From a virus: a stretch of 37,171 nucleotides of DNA. Under the pieces are notes generated by a model. It had not been told where the DNA came from. It ran no database searches and saw only the letters and a program-made list of their open reading frames with translations. The stretch is from positions 1-37,171 of IMG/VR virus record IMGVR_UViG_3300031521_000191. The stretch is one strand, 5' to 3'. Below are positions 19,753 through 30,299 of this stretch, piece by piece. Both the position numbers and the translations under genes were made by a program. Position 1 is the stretch's first letter. Each line of letters opens with the position of its first letter.

Positions 19753-22700
19753 ATGGCCTTCTGGGACGACGTTCTGAAGAATATCGGTCAGGCAAGTAAA
19801 AATGTCGGACAATTCTTCGGTGGCGTCCCCCAGAAGAAGAAGTTGCTAGATCAAGTCCAGACGAGTGCTCCTGTTCTTAGGGCGCCTACTATTCAGTCTA
19901 GCCCCCAGATTAGGACACAGTCTCCCACCAACGCGTTCCAACAGTCGAATACACCCGCTCCTACGATATCTAAGACATCGACATTTAATCCTTATCCGAC
20001 GGCTCCTACCATCAAGATAGCGCCTAAGTCACCGGCCGATCAGGAACTTGAGCGATTGACTGCTCAAAAATTAGATGCCGCAAGGAAGAATGCAAACAGT
20101 AGTCAAGATTTTATCGGTACAGTATCGAACTTCTTTACGCACAATAACGAGAAGACGGCGCAAGAGAATGCGCGTATGCAAGCGGTAAATGAGTATAGAG
20201 CTCTACATGGAGATGCCTCGAACCCTACCGTTAATAAGTTCACTGAGAATACTCGCAACCTCACGCGTGATAGCGCCGCTCAGATCAAGACACAGGCAGA
20301 TACCCTCGGAGATATCATCAAGAAGAGCTCGGATATTCCAGTCTTGTCCGACTTCACCACAATGGGATCCGCAGGGGCAAATCTCTTCTATAAGATGACC
20401 GGAGACAAAAGAAGCGAGCAGACCGCTCACGACAACTATACTCGCGCGGTACTTGGTATGAGCGACGAGGAGATATCACGATTACCAGCAGACCAACAGC
20501 AACGCCTCCGTAACCTTCAAACAGGTCTTACCGTGGCATCACCAGCCATGGGTGCACTTGATATAGCTTCATTCGGTGCACTTGGTCCATTAGTGGGCGG
20601 AGTAAAAACATTTGCTACTCAGGGCATGAAGACGCTAGCTACTCAAGCCGGTAAACAGGCCATCATCAAAGGAGCTAAGCAGACGGCAAAGACCATGGGG
20701 CGCAACGCTCTTATCGCAGGTGCGGCAGCTCCGGTAGTATCTGCTCCTATTCAGAATTATGTCAATAATGGTAATGCACTCGACTTCACGGGCGCAGATC
20801 CGTCGAGTATACCTCGTCAGTCTCTCACGGCCGCATTATGGTCCCTATTACTACCGGGAGCATCAAAGCGCCCTGCCGCTGAGGACGTCAATAATGCAAA
20901 GACGGTAGTTACCCGTGACGTTACCGATGCTGCGCGAACTGCCGCCGAAGATGCGACGAAGATTAAAGTACAGCAACCAAGAGATATTCCAGTTACCGAG
21001 GGTCCTTCAGACGTCGTTCAGGTCCCCGTAACAAACAAGACTCCCGTAGGTAAGCCTATCATCGAAGTATCTGGAGACACACCAGGACTCAGCAGGGTCA
21101 CGGCTCCTACTGAGGACCAAGTGGCGTCTAAGATGTTCCAGGCACAGCCCCAGGCACTCCCAGATCGTCGCGTTGATGGGTTTGTACTGGGTAAACTTGA
21201 AGATACCTCACTCTATACTAAGAACGAGATTCAGAGAGAGCGTCAGGCGCTTGACGAGGCCCTTGCAAACAATGAAATCAATAAGACTCAACACAAAGCT
21301 GCGAATAAAGAGCTTGATAGCCTACCTGTCGCAGATGATACCTCTAATGGTCGCAAAATAGACGTTAAGAACGTTAAATCTATACCTATAGAGGACCAGA
21401 GCACCGTACCAACCGATCTTCCAGAGACCCCAGGACAGGTACGCGTTCAGACCGCCGCCGATCCAAACGCTGCTCGTACCGCTGATGTAGCCGCTAAGAT
21501 GCCCGTCCAGCTCCCACAGACCGTTCAGGACGTCCTAGATAACCCAAAGCGCTATAACAAGCGCGAAGTAGCTTCTGCGCGCAACCAGGCTAAATTGGCT
21601 AGAGCAAAGGCGAAAGCTGATGCACAAACTGCTGCTGCTCTGGGTGAGATGAATAGCGCGTCTCCAAACGCTACCTCCGACCAGGGATTCGCTCCAACCG
21701 GTAAGCTTGGAAAATCTGAGAATGGTGGCTCATACCAAAAAGCTAGTCGAAAAGTTGAGATGCAACAGGCGATAAGTGAAACATCTCAAATGTCTCCGGT
21801 TGACGCTATCAAGTCAGCTAGAGAGAATCAGGCCAGTAGCGGAGGCTTCACTCCTCGAGATGTGAGGAATATTCGAGCTATGTTCGAAACTAAGCGAATC
21901 CAGCGCGGCACTCCCGAGTGGACCGAGGCCCGTCAGATTCTCAAAGAGGACGGCACATTGACCGCTCAAGCGCTTGCACTCAGGGGCGGTAGCACGATTC
22001 GCCGTACTGCGAGTTCGAATGAGCTGGTGAGCCAGTTTGAGAGCAAGATATATCGTCTAGCTGAAGATCCGACTAAGATTGATAGTAATATGTTCGACGC
22101 CGTAGATAACGCTACCACAAAGTTCACCGATGCCCGCGACGCTGCCGTCCAAGCTTACAATAGGTTTACAGAGGCTCCAACGTCAGGTAATGCAAGGGCA
22201 TATCATGCTGCTCAGGATGCCGCCGATGCTGCCGATAAGGCCGCCAAGATGACTGAGTTCAAGATTGCGAAGACTATTCTCAAGGGAAACAAAGATGTCA
22301 AACAGATACGAGAATTGCAGAAGATGGCGCAAGAGTCTGATCTCTACCAGATGGACGCCATTGACTCATCAATGCTCTCGGGCACAGGTACATTCTCGAG
22401 GAACTTCGTGAACTCCGCTGTCGGCGGGTCTGAAGAAGGACTATTCGGCGGTATTGCATCACGAGTTGCGAACAAATTGACCGGCGAACATGTTGGTGGT
22501 GGCGCGGGAAAGGGGACTCTTGAGGGCTTTGGCAAGGGAGTATCTAACATTGTAGACGCATCCAAGGCTCGCGCTGCGAATGCCGGATGGAACCCACTTG
22601 AGCACTTCAAGAACTGGTCTACCACCGGGAACCAGCTTGGCGACTCAGTTATCGAGAGTCAGGTTACACACAACGTACTCGATCACTACACCCAATCACT

Positions 22701-24438
22701 CAGAGATCAGGGCTATAAAGGTCGTGAATTAACAGATAGAGCATCGGTGATGGCTCGTCAGGACCCAGATAAGGTTACGAATATGTATGCCGGCTACGCT
22801 CGTGCGGCCGCTGGACTCGGTAGTGGCATCGCTAAGAGTAGCAAGATTGAAACAGTCATTAAGAATGGTATATCTGACTTCATCTCTGGTGGGAATCCTA
22901 ATCAAGTATCTGAATTTGCCTCTAAACTCCTCACTCGTATGACGGTCGGATTCCCTTCGGCAGTAGGTCGTACTATCGTTGAGGGTGGTAAAAGGGCACT
23001 TCTTGGCGCCCCAACAGCCCTCAAACTCTTCACCAAAGAGGCTCGCAACAATCCAGCAGTTCGCGCGCAGCTTATCAAGGAGAGTATCAAGCAATTTGGT
23101 ACAGGCGCTACGGTCGGTGCAATATTCTATAATCTTGGTCAGCAGGGACTTGTGACCGGTGCATACCCAAGCGATCCAGAAGAGCGCGCTCGCTGGCAGC
23201 GTGAGGGCATCACAGAGAACTCAATCAAGATAGGTGAGAACTATTACCAATTACCTGCCTATCTCGGCTCTGCGGCCCTCCCAGCCATCTTTGCGGCGAC
23301 ATTAGGACGTAACAATGGCGATACAATGACTAGTGCGAAGGAAGTAGCGGGTGGCCTAGCAAGCATCATGCCTACAGACCAGATAAGTAACTGGCTCGAC
23401 GTACTTAATGGCCGTACCGACCTAGCTAAATTTGCCAGTCAAACGGGAGCAAGCGTGGTCCGCGCGGTGACACCACTGGGCGCACTACTCAACCAGGTAG
23501 CTAAATCATTCGACCCTACACAGAATGATACCAATAGTGGAACGGCGCTAGAGAACTTTGTGAGTAAGATTCAGAGCGGTATACCTGGAGCATCCAATGC
23601 ACTCCCCGATAAAGTAGACGATACTGGCAACACCCTTATGAATCCAAATCCAGTCGCCCTTGCGTTTGGAGCCTCTTCGACTACCCAAGATAAGGGAGTT
23701 CAGCATACCGATGAGTTGAATACCCAGACGAACAGCACGATTCAAAGTATGGCCGATGCGGGAGCATTTGCAGATCCTAACCTTCAGGCCGTGCTCACAG
23801 ATGACAAGACAAAGCTAATCTACAAGAATATCGTTGATGGCAAACAAGCCACTCCAGATGATATCACGAGTCTTCAAAAGGCGATGGTGAAGGGCGTCAG
23901 TGAGCGGGGCGAAGACACCGCATATCTGGAGAAAGAGCAGTACGATACGAACGTTACGGCGCTTACCGTTAAACGTAATATGATGGCTGCCGATCCTACT
24001 ACAAAGCCAAGTGACCTCAAGAAGATGGATGTTGCTATCAGTCGAGGTAAGGTGTATAGAGATAATACTATTCCATACGATATAATTAAGTCATACGAGG
24101 ACACTAGCGTATCGGAGTGGCGTAGTTTAGGCGACCCACAGAGCGATAGTTATGACCCAGAGATGTACATAAAGATGTGGGCTATAGATGAGCTTATGGC
24201 AAAATCCGGTGTCTCTTACAATAAGACTGACCTATCAAAGCAGAAGTTTAGTGCGAAAAAAGCTGGTTCAGGTAGCGGTAGCGGTTCGCGTAGCTTCAGC
24301 TCAGACTTCGGTACACTCAAGGCTGGTACGGGAGCGCCTAATGTTCAGAAGTACGATACGATAGACGCAAAGAGCGGTAGCGTTCCAGTTATTCAGACAG
24401 TTCGACCAAATATCGTACATAAAATAGGGAGCAGTTAG
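19753..24438 (+). CDS. Giant internal virion / polyvalent protein, 1561 aa
   Basis: This is the largest gene. The first 450 residues are Pro/Gln/Thr-rich with a hydrophobic, glycine-rich segment near residues 260-330. The middle has Ala-rich helical repeats. From about residue 1110 a region with GAIFYNLGQQGLVTGAYP, then QLPAYLGSAALPAIFAATLG, then SKIQSGIPGASNALPDK resembles the LPD38-like membrane part of phage polyvalent proteins. Such proteins are packed in the capsid and injected with DNA, where they may form a trans-envelope channel. I see no lytic transglycosylase motif. Translation starts 4 nt after the preceding stop. Confidence 0.78.
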   Translation: MAFWDDVLKNIGQASKNVGQFFGGVPQKKKLLDQVQTSAPVLRAPTIQSSPQIRTQSPTNAFQQSNTPAPTISKTSTFNPYPTAPTIKIAPKSPADQELERLTAQKLDAARKNANSSQDFIGTVSNFFTHNNEKTAQENARMQAVNEYRALHGDASNPTVNKFTENTRNLTRDSAAQIKTQADTLGDIIKKSSDIPVLSDFTTMGSAGANLFYKMTGDKRSEQTAHDNYTRAVLGMSDEEISRLPADQQQRLRNLQTGLTVASPAMGALDIASFGALGPLVGGVKTFATQGMKTLATQAGKQAIIKGAKQTAKTMGRNALIAGAAAPVVSAPIQNYVNNGNALDFTGADPSSIPRQSLTAALWSLLLPGASKRPAAEDVNNAKTVVTRDVTDAARTAAEDATKIKVQQPRDIPVTEGPSDVVQVPVTNKTPVGKPIIEVSGDTPGLSRVTAPTEDQVASKMFQAQPQALPDRRVDGFVLGKLEDTSLYTKNEIQRERQALDEALANNEINKTQHKAANKELDSLPVADDTSNGRKIDVKNVKSIPIEDQSTVPTDLPETPGQVRVQTAADPNAARTADVAAKMPVQLPQTVQDVLDNPKRYNKREVASARNQAKLARAKAKADAQTAAALGEMNSASPNATSDQGFAPTGKLGKSENGGSYQKASRKVEMQQAISETSQMSPVDAIKSARENQASSGGFTPRDVRNIRAMFETKRIQRGTPEWTEARQILKEDGTLTAQALALRGGSTIRRTASSNELVSQFESKIYRLAEDPTKIDSNMFDAVDNATTKFTDARDAAVQAYNRFTEAPTSGNARAYHAAQDAADAADKAAKMTEFKIAKTILKGNKDVKQIRELQKMAQESDLYQMDAIDSSMLSGTGTFSRNFVNSAVGGSEEGLFGGIASRVANKLTGEHVGGGAGKGTLEGFGKGVSNIVDASKARAANAGWNPLEHFKNWSTTGNQLGDSVIESQVTHNVLDHYTQSLRDQGYKGRELTDRASVMARQDPDKVTNMYAGYARAAAGLGSGIAKSSKIETVIKNGISDFISGGNPNQVSEFASKLLTRMTVGFPSAVGRTIVEGGKRALLGAPTALKLFTKEARNNPAVRAQLIKESIKQFGTGATVGAIFYNLGQQGLVTGAYPSDPEERARWQREGITENSIKIGENYYQLPAYLGSAALPAIFAATLGRNNGDTMTSAKEVAGGLASIMPTDQISNWLDVLNGRTDLAKFASQTGASVVRAVTPLGALLNQVAKSFDPTQNDTNSGTALENFVSKIQSGIPGASNALPDKVDDTGNTLMNPNPVALAFGASSTTQDKGVQHTDELNTQTNSTIQSMADAGAFADPNLQAVLTDDKTKLIYKNIVDGKQATPDDITSLQKAMVKGVSERGEDTAYLEKEQYDTNVTALTVKRNMMAADPTTKPSDLKKMDVAISRGKVYRDNTIPYDIIKSYEDTSVSEWRSLGDPQSDSYDPEMYIKMWAIDELMAKSGVSYNKTDLSKQKFSAKKAGSGSGSGSRSFSSDFGTLKAGTGAPNVQKYDTIDAKSGSVPVIQTVRPNIVHKIGSS

Positions 24439-24440
24439 GG

Positions 24441-24446
24441 TACAAT
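24441..24446 (+). promoter_or_regulatory. -10 promoter, leaderless adaptor mRNA
   Basis: TACAAT ends 6 nt before the ATG at 24453, the same spacing as the other leaderless genes. The TG of the extended box is missing (GGG instead), so this site is weaker. No Shine-Dalgarno is present. Confidence 0.5.
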
Positions 24447-24452
24447 AAAACT

Positions 24453-25172
24453 ATGAGCGTCATTGATGATATCACAGAATTAGCACAAGATGTATATTCC
24501 AGCATTAACGGTGCTGAGAACGACGACGAAGACGATGATCTGACATTATTTCAAAATAGTTTCATTCGTTCTTTTAACTTATGGATTCGTGAGTATGAAA
24601 CTGAGGCCTACTGGCAACCGGCGCGCGTCACAGATTACGTTTTAGCTACGATCGCAGATACAACTACTTATTCATTTGACCTTCCAGCTATCTATCGAAC
24701 CCCCATATTTGATCAGAACAAATATCTGAAACTAGTCTTGACCGATGGTACTGTGATTACGAACTTTGCTCTTGTTGACCCCGATCAACGCGTAGTTGAT
24801 CCAGATTATGACCGACCCGACCGAGCTACCTTCATTAGTGCTGGTCGTAACGGTGGTGGCAAGGTTATATTATCTCGAGTACCGAAGGCAGAAGAGGTGG
24901 GAGCAAAAATTATACTTGATGTTGTCAAACGATTCCCTAAGTTGACAATTAGTGACGGAACAGTATTAGACTGGATATATAGCGACCAGGTTGCAACACT
25001 TGGTATTGCCAAGAATCAAACGCTTGCAGATGTCACTAAAGTCACGTTAAGTCCATCGTTCTCGCAGAAATATACGAATGAGCTTAATAAAGCCATGAAC
25101 GCGAACAGTGTCTCAACCGAGCCAGACACTATGCAGAGAGATGATTATAGCGGTATCGGTGGGATCTGGTAA
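24453..25172 (+). CDS. Head-to-tail adaptor / tail tubular A-like protein
   Basis: The 239-residue protein has the layout of T7 gp11-like tail tubular proteins: an N-terminal helix (FIRSFNLWIREYETEAYW), then a strand-rich middle with DYVLATIADTTTYSFDLP and a YRTPIF segment, and a C-terminal helical part. It should sit between portal and nozzle. The next gene begins one base inside its stop (TAATG). The call is by pattern and gene order. Confidence 0.72.
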   Translation: MSVIDDITELAQDVYSSINGAENDDEDDDLTLFQNSFIRSFNLWIREYETEAYWQPARVTDYVLATIADTTTYSFDLPAIYRTPIFDQNKYLKLVLTDGTVITNFALVDPDQRVVDPDYDRPDRATFISAGRNGGGKVILSRVPKAEEVGAKIILDVVKRFPKLTISDGTVLDWIYSDQVATLGIAKNQTLADVTKVTLSPSFSQKYTNELNKAMNANSVSTEPDTMQRDDYSGIGGIW

Positions 25173-27253
25173 TGGCAGTTACAGACGCCGTTAAAGTAAA
25201 AGGAGCACAAATCGTATCAAGCGATATCGTCTCCCTTGATGGCGGTCTGGACGAGCGTGGCGACTACAATATAGCACCGAATGCGATGAGTTATGGCCGC
25301 AATGCGATGGTCAACTCGTCCGGGAACGGTGTAAAGCGTCTCAGTAAAAAGAAGTGGCTGCCTAATGCAGTCGCCTTTAATAGCGAAGTATCGACCGTCT
25401 ACTACAATAATCAGATATATTATTTCATCGCTGATAACGGCAAGGTCCGTTACTGTCAGGATAACTCGACTTCATGGACTGCTTGTGGTGGTTCGAACGT
25501 AGTTACAACTACCGCCGGAACTATCACCACCTTCATGCGCACGAATAACTGGTTACTCGTAATGAATGGCGTTGATGAGATGCGCTATATCGATTTGGCG
25601 ACGTTTAACATGGTTCAGTTCACCTTTGTCGCTAACCCAGTGAGCGTACTCACCGCCGCCGCAACGGGCATCACAACCACAGGCTCCTTCAAGGTATACT
25701 ACGGCATCACGTATAGCTCAGACGGCGGCGGAGAGACGGCTATTGGACCGATACTCAGCCAGACAGTATCTAAAAGCCGCTCAACATGGAAATCTGATGG
25801 TACGGAGTATCTTACCGTCTCATTTAACGATACACCGCCCGCAGGAGCCACAAGCCGTAATTTGTATGCCGCTATCGCTTTGCAAGGTACAACGCCTGTA
25901 GCAAGCGATTTGGCCATGCTAGCGAACAATATTCCAGTAGCTACCGCCAGCTTCGCCGATAATGGCTCTATACCGTTCAATATCTCGTACAATACAGCCC
26001 CAGATACCAACTCCACTCGAGGCATTAAAGCCCTCTCGGGTATTATGGCTGGTGATGTTCCCGTAGTCTACGGTGATCCAGATAACCCATACGACATTAA
26101 TTTCGGTGTGCTCACAGATGCGGGAGTCTCGTTCGGAGCTAACAATGGCGGACAGAGGCTACCACTCCTCAAGGGGACTAATTATTACCCTACCTCTGTC
26201 GTAGGCTTTCGCAATAACCAGAACATTCCTAATCTTCTCGTGCTCTTCTCGAGTACCGAGGGCGTGTCTAAGCAGCGCATCATCAGCCAAAAGACGCTTA
26301 CATACGGTAATGCGACAATTAACTACTGGGGAGCTGACGACCTTAACACAGGCGCCTCATCGGTATATAGCCCCTACGGAGTGGTTGTCTCTCTTGGCGA
26401 GCTTCTTTTCCCATCATCGTTCGGTATCACCTCTATCAAAACAGAGGCTAATCTTCAGAATGTCCTCTCTCCATCGATCGTGAGTAATGAGGTCTCGAAG
26501 ACATATGCTACGATCAAGAACGCTAACTTTAATAAAATCGTTGGTGCTGCGTGGAATAATCTTGTAGCCTTTGCGATACCTAGCCGCGGGTACAACTACA
26601 ATAATCAGATACTTCTTCGAGACATGACGAATAAAGACAAACCAAAGTGGGCTATCTGGGACCTTGCAGTTGATTGGATCGGTGCGATATCTCCTCCTAA
26701 CCAGGCGAGCTTCATGTATATACGCCAGGGTAACGAGTTCTTCAAGCTTCAGGAATCGTATGTGGCAGAAGACGAGAACAGTAACGGAACATCTACTCCA
26801 TACCCAGTTACTATCGAAACGAACCTCAAGGCATTTAGCGCGGGTAAGAACTCCTACTTTGCAGCGACTCAAGCAGTGGTCTATCTGGCTGAATTTATCG
26901 GTACGGTGGTCATTACGGCCTGGTACTACAATAAGAAGGGTAAGCTGAAGCATAAGACCAAGACCTTCACTAATGGATCTAACCAGCGTAACCTGCTCTC
27001 AGGATGGGGCAACCCTCGCTTGACATGGCACAGCGGGAATAGCCGTATGAGAAACTGGTCTACACAACTACCTATATCGGGTGATTCTCCCGCAAGTCAG
27101 AAGAAAACTAAGCGCTGTCCTATCCGACTTCCTAACCCCGTTATCAATGAATATAAGATCACCATATCGAGTAACCTTGAAAATACGTCCTTCGACTTCG
27201 TAGGAAGTAACCTTGAGGGTATAAATATTGGTGTAGTTGGTGATATAGTATAA
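25172..27253 (+). CDS. Tail nozzle / stabilisation protein, 693 aa
   Basis: The N-terminus (LDGGLDERGDYNIAPNAM) and repeated strands with YYNNQIYYF, LLVMNGVDEMRY and similar blades form a beta-propeller as in podovirus tail nozzle (gp12/P22 gp10-type) proteins. It follows the adaptor by a one-base overlap and precedes the portal. It caps the tail and opens it on infection. It is too long for a minor adaptor and has no glycosidase signature. Confidence 0.75.
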   Translation: MAVTDAVKVKGAQIVSSDIVSLDGGLDERGDYNIAPNAMSYGRNAMVNSSGNGVKRLSKKKWLPNAVAFNSEVSTVYYNNQIYYFIADNGKVRYCQDNSTSWTACGGSNVVTTTAGTITTFMRTNNWLLVMNGVDEMRYIDLATFNMVQFTFVANPVSVLTAAATGITTTGSFKVYYGITYSSDGGGETAIGPILSQTVSKSRSTWKSDGTEYLTVSFNDTPPAGATSRNLYAAIALQGTTPVASDLAMLANNIPVATASFADNGSIPFNISYNTAPDTNSTRGIKALSGIMAGDVPVVYGDPDNPYDINFGVLTDAGVSFGANNGGQRLPLLKGTNYYPTSVVGFRNNQNIPNLLVLFSSTEGVSKQRIISQKTLTYGNATINYWGADDLNTGASSVYSPYGVVVSLGELLFPSSFGITSIKTEANLQNVLSPSIVSNEVSKTYATIKNANFNKIVGAAWNNLVAFAIPSRGYNYNNQILLRDMTNKDKPKWAIWDLAVDWIGAISPPNQASFMYIRQGNEFFKLQESYVAEDENSNGTSTPYPVTIETNLKAFSAGKNSYFAATQAVVYLAEFIGTVVITAWYYNKKGKLKHKTKTFTNGSNQRNLLSGWGNPRLTWHSGNSRMRNWSTQLPISGDSPASQKKTKRCPIRLPNPVINEYKITISSNLENTSFDFVGSNLEGINIGVVGDIV
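27241..27249 (+). promoter_or_regulatory. Possible extended -10 promoter before portal gene
   Basis: TGATATAGT lies in the last codons of the nozzle gene, 9 nt before the portal ATG, which has no visible Shine-Dalgarno. It fits a very short leader, but less well than the 6-nt sites. Confidence 0.42.
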
Positions 27254-27258
27254 ACATC

Positions 27259-28986
27259 ATGGCAGATAAAACATACTCAGCTCCATCAGCAGGAAAAAGT
27301 GTAAAGAAGTACGCACCCGATTCTCGCGTTCCCGGCTGGCTTCAAGAGTGGGATAAGGGCAAGACCTTCGTTGACAATCACATTAAAGACTTCAAACAGC
27401 TTGATACCATCACGAATGCTCAATATACTGGCGGTAGTCAAAAGAATCCTCAGATTGGAGATACCACGATTGCGGGTATCGTGCGCCAGATTATGCGTAC
27501 CGCAGTCAAAGTAATCCCGAATATAGCCGTAGCTATCAATGGATCGAAGGTCACTGTTGAGGCAATTATCGCGCGTAATCGTATTGAGAAGGTTATTCTT
27601 AATCCGACTACATTTGGTAAGGGGTTCATTAGCACCCTTCATCTTGGAGGCCGTGGCGCTCTCTCTAGGGGCTTCACCGTCTTCCAGGTGACAGCCACCA
27701 ATCTATATGGCAAGTTTGGCGTAACTCCTAAACAGATTCACTTCAATGACTTTGTTATTGAACCGGGTATTCAGGATGGCTCACACAGTACTTATTTCTG
27801 GATTCGGACCAAGTGGACACCGGGTAAGCTTGATCAGATTATTGCGCGTGAAGAGAAGAAGCCAGCAGGTCAGAGTACATATGATGTCCAAGCTCTCAAA
27901 GCCTTGCGTGCTCAGGGGCCAGATGGTCATGGGTCATCGGATTATGCAGAGTATCTCACGGAGATGGAGAATGCAAAGCAAGATATTGCTACAGAGACGT
28001 TCGACATACTCATACGCTACAGCAATGACCCTAGCCAGGACATCGTGACGCTTAGCCCATCAATCAATACACCGCTTCGAACAGTAGAGAATCGCTCTAA
28101 GTTCGGCTACCCTCGCACACTATTCCTCGTTATCGACCCCGCAGAGCTATCACCATTTGGCGACAGTCGTGTACGCCTTGCTTCACCTAATCAGAATTTC
28201 CTCATGGCTCTGCGTCAGAATGTTGCGACTACCTGGCTCTACAACAGCAAGCCAACGATGGTCAAATCGGGCCTGTTTACGGGAGCAACCAGCCTCAAGT
28301 CAGGCGGCGTTATCACCTCTACCGATCCACAGGCCAAGGTACAACTGTTAACTCTCGATACTACGACCGCACAGCAATACCCACAGATTAGCCAAGAGAT
28401 CGTCAAGCAGATTCAGACTATGATGGGTATGAATCCCGGACAAGCGCTTGGTGCTATCGGTGATTCGAAGACTGGTGTTGGCGCACAAGCTCAGAAACAG
28501 GGCATCGACGACGCTATTCAACAGATTACAAATATCCTCGAAGAGTTCTTATGTCAGTACGTTATCTCTGCGTTCGACCTACTCATATCCGAACAGGACG
28601 GAGAGAGCATCATTTACCTAGATGACAACGCGCGAGACGATATTATGCGCATAAAGCCTGATGCATTTACCGATCCCGAGAATCCTAACGCTATGATCGT
28701 CAACTGGAATGAATACTATGACTTCATCAAGGAGATTGATGTCTCAGTGAATAGTACGATGAGTAAGCAAGATTGGACTGATGAGAAGCGCGGCGATTTG
28801 CAAGATGCCGTCACCGTTACTGCTCAGAACACGAATCCTAATGACCCTGCTGCCGTCGCTCGTAAAGAGGTCCTTGAGGACAAACTTATCAAAGAAACCG
28901 CTCCCGAACTAGCTCCAGCGATTGATGCCGCTACCGCTAGTGCCGCAGCCCAACCACAACCAGGTTTGACACAAATGCCACAGTAA
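27259..28986 (+). CDS. Portal protein
   Basis: The 575-residue protein has the size and order of podovirus portals: an N-terminal helical region, a central beta-rich part with GFTVFQVTATNLYGKFG and VIEPGIQDG, then the long channel helices near residues 310-450 (QNVATTWLYN, GIDDAIQQITNILEEFL). The C-terminus is Ala/Pro/Gln-rich. The dodecameric portal is the DNA gate and terminase docking site. It lies between nozzle and scaffold-like genes as expected. Confidence 0.82.
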   Translation: MADKTYSAPSAGKSVKKYAPDSRVPGWLQEWDKGKTFVDNHIKDFKQLDTITNAQYTGGSQKNPQIGDTTIAGIVRQIMRTAVKVIPNIAVAINGSKVTVEAIIARNRIEKVILNPTTFGKGFISTLHLGGRGALSRGFTVFQVTATNLYGKFGVTPKQIHFNDFVIEPGIQDGSHSTYFWIRTKWTPGKLDQIIAREEKKPAGQSTYDVQALKALRAQGPDGHGSSDYAEYLTEMENAKQDIATETFDILIRYSNDPSQDIVTLSPSINTPLRTVENRSKFGYPRTLFLVIDPAELSPFGDSRVRLASPNQNFLMALRQNVATTWLYNSKPTMVKSGLFTGATSLKSGGVITSTDPQAKVQLLTLDTTTAQQYPQISQEIVKQIQTMMGMNPGQALGAIGDSKTGVGAQAQKQGIDDAIQQITNILEEFLCQYVISAFDLLISEQDGESIIYLDDNARDDIMRIKPDAFTDPENPNAMIVNWNEYYDFIKEIDVSVNSTMSKQDWTDEKRGDLQDAVTVTAQNTNPNDPAAVARKEVLEDKLIKETAPELAPAIDAATASAAAQPQPGLTQMPQ

Positions 28987-29004
28987 ATAATAATAGGAGG
29001 ATAA

Positions 29005-29307
29005 ATGACACATATACCAAACGAAGACGAGGATTTTCTAATCAGTGGCGAGGTCGATGGCTTCGCTGTTCCTGATGATATCGATGATAGTATCGCAGAG
29101 GAAGAGCTCAGTACAGAGACTAAACTTATCCAAGAGATTAGAGGCTATCTAAAAGATGCCATTGACACCCATAATTCATTCGATGCTATTATTCCTGAAG
29201 CTGAAGGTGTGATGACCACTCAGCAACAGGTTCAGATGCATAAAAGTGTGGTGATACACCTACGCCACATACAGCAGACAATCAACGCTAAGATAAAGGA
29301 GAATTAG
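29005..29307 (+). CDS. Hypothetical late protein, 100 aa
   Basis: Acidic and helical, this protein has an N-terminal DEDFLISGEVDGFAVPDD stretch and a C-terminal helix with glutamines and lysines. An AGGAGG box lies 5 nt before the ATG. It lies between portal and scaffold, where head-assembly factors are common. No family is recognised. Confidence 0.7.
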   Translation: MTHIPNEDEDFLISGEVDGFAVPDDIDDSIAEEELSTETKLIQEIRGYLKDAIDTHNSFDAIIPEAEGVMTTQQQVQMHKSVVIHLRHIQQTINAKIKEN

Positions 29308-29308
29308 T

Positions 29309-30286
29309 ATGCCAGATACAGAAGAAGATGATTTTGGTAAGGCGATGGAAGCGGCATTTGCCGATGATGGTGGAGATGTCGAAACTCCCGTAACTCCACC
29401 CGTTGACCCAGCTACACCACCAGCACCAGCTAATGTGGAGGAGCCTAAAAAAGATGACTCAGTTATTCCAGCGAATCCGGACAAAAAAGAAGAGGAACCT
29501 GTCACTCCCGCAGCAGATCCAGCGAAACCAGCGGATGCGGTCCCTGCGACGCCTCAAACTCCAGAAACGCCATCAACACCCGAAGAGCCTAAACCCCTGA
29601 CAGAAGATAGTATTCGTCAGATCCTAAGCGATGTGCGAACCGAAGAGCGAACATCAGGCCAGGCACTCAAAGAAAAAACCAACGATGTGCTTGAAGCATA
29701 CTACCCAGGAGGCCTGTCGAACGTCCTAGTGGATGAGAACACTAATAAAGAGCTGCGGACTCCCCAGGACGTCGTAGACGCGTCTGGCGGCAAGATGGAC
29801 ATGGAGGAGGCTACCAAGTGGCTCCTGAACGAACAGTACAAGCTTGACCAGAGTATCTCTAAGATACGAAGTGATGCCGAGAGGGTCGCCGAGACGACCA
29901 TGAACTTCAAGCGAGATTCGATGGACGCATTAAAGAAATATGGACTATTGTTTAAGCAATATCCACAACTTCAGCCCAAGGTGTATAACCTCTTGATGAG
30001 GCAGACGAAGCTTGATGAAGCAAAGGGTGTCGTGCTACAAGCTCCTGATGTCATGGAGCTATATGACGACTACCTCGAGCCGTATAAGTTAGCTTATGAG
30101 TTCGCTACCAAGCAGCCGGCCACCAGCCCAGTCACTCCTCCAGCGGCCGCTACGCCTCTAACACCGGCGACTCCTGGAGCGAGTGATCGAATGGATGAGA
30201 GTGGAGATGGAGGCATCGTTGAAGAGGTAGATGACCCCAACGACTTCGCACAACAGGTCACTAAAGCATTAAATAACCCAGCATAA
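29309..30286 (+). CDS. Scaffolding-like protein, 325 aa
   Basis: The first 110 residues are Pro-, Glu- and Thr-rich. A long helical middle (about 130-260) and a Pro/Ala-rich, acidic end follow. This acidic, elongated design and the site between portal and capsid genes fit a scaffolding protein that shapes the procapsid and leaves on packaging. An AAGGAG box lies just upstream. There is no sequence signature, so the call is positional. Confidence 0.7.
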   Translation: MPDTEEDDFGKAMEAAFADDGGDVETPVTPPVDPATPPAPANVEEPKKDDSVIPANPDKKEEEPVTPAADPAKPADAVPATPQTPETPSTPEEPKPLTEDSIRQILSDVRTEERTSGQALKEKTNDVLEAYYPGGLSNVLVDENTNKELRTPQDVVDASGGKMDMEEATKWLLNEQYKLDQSISKIRSDAERVAETTMNFKRDSMDALKKYGLLFKQYPQLQPKVYNLLMRQTKLDEAKGVVLQAPDVMELYDDYLEPYKLAYEFATKQPATSPVTPPAAATPLTPATPGASDRMDESGDGGIVEEVDDPNDFAQQVTKALNNPA

Positions 30287-30299
30287 GGAGGACATAATT

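Noticed and set aside
22344-22625. Antisense frames inside the giant virion gene and other late genes
   Set aside because: They mirror the coding frame of well-supported genes and lack promoters or ribosome sites; they are shadow frames.
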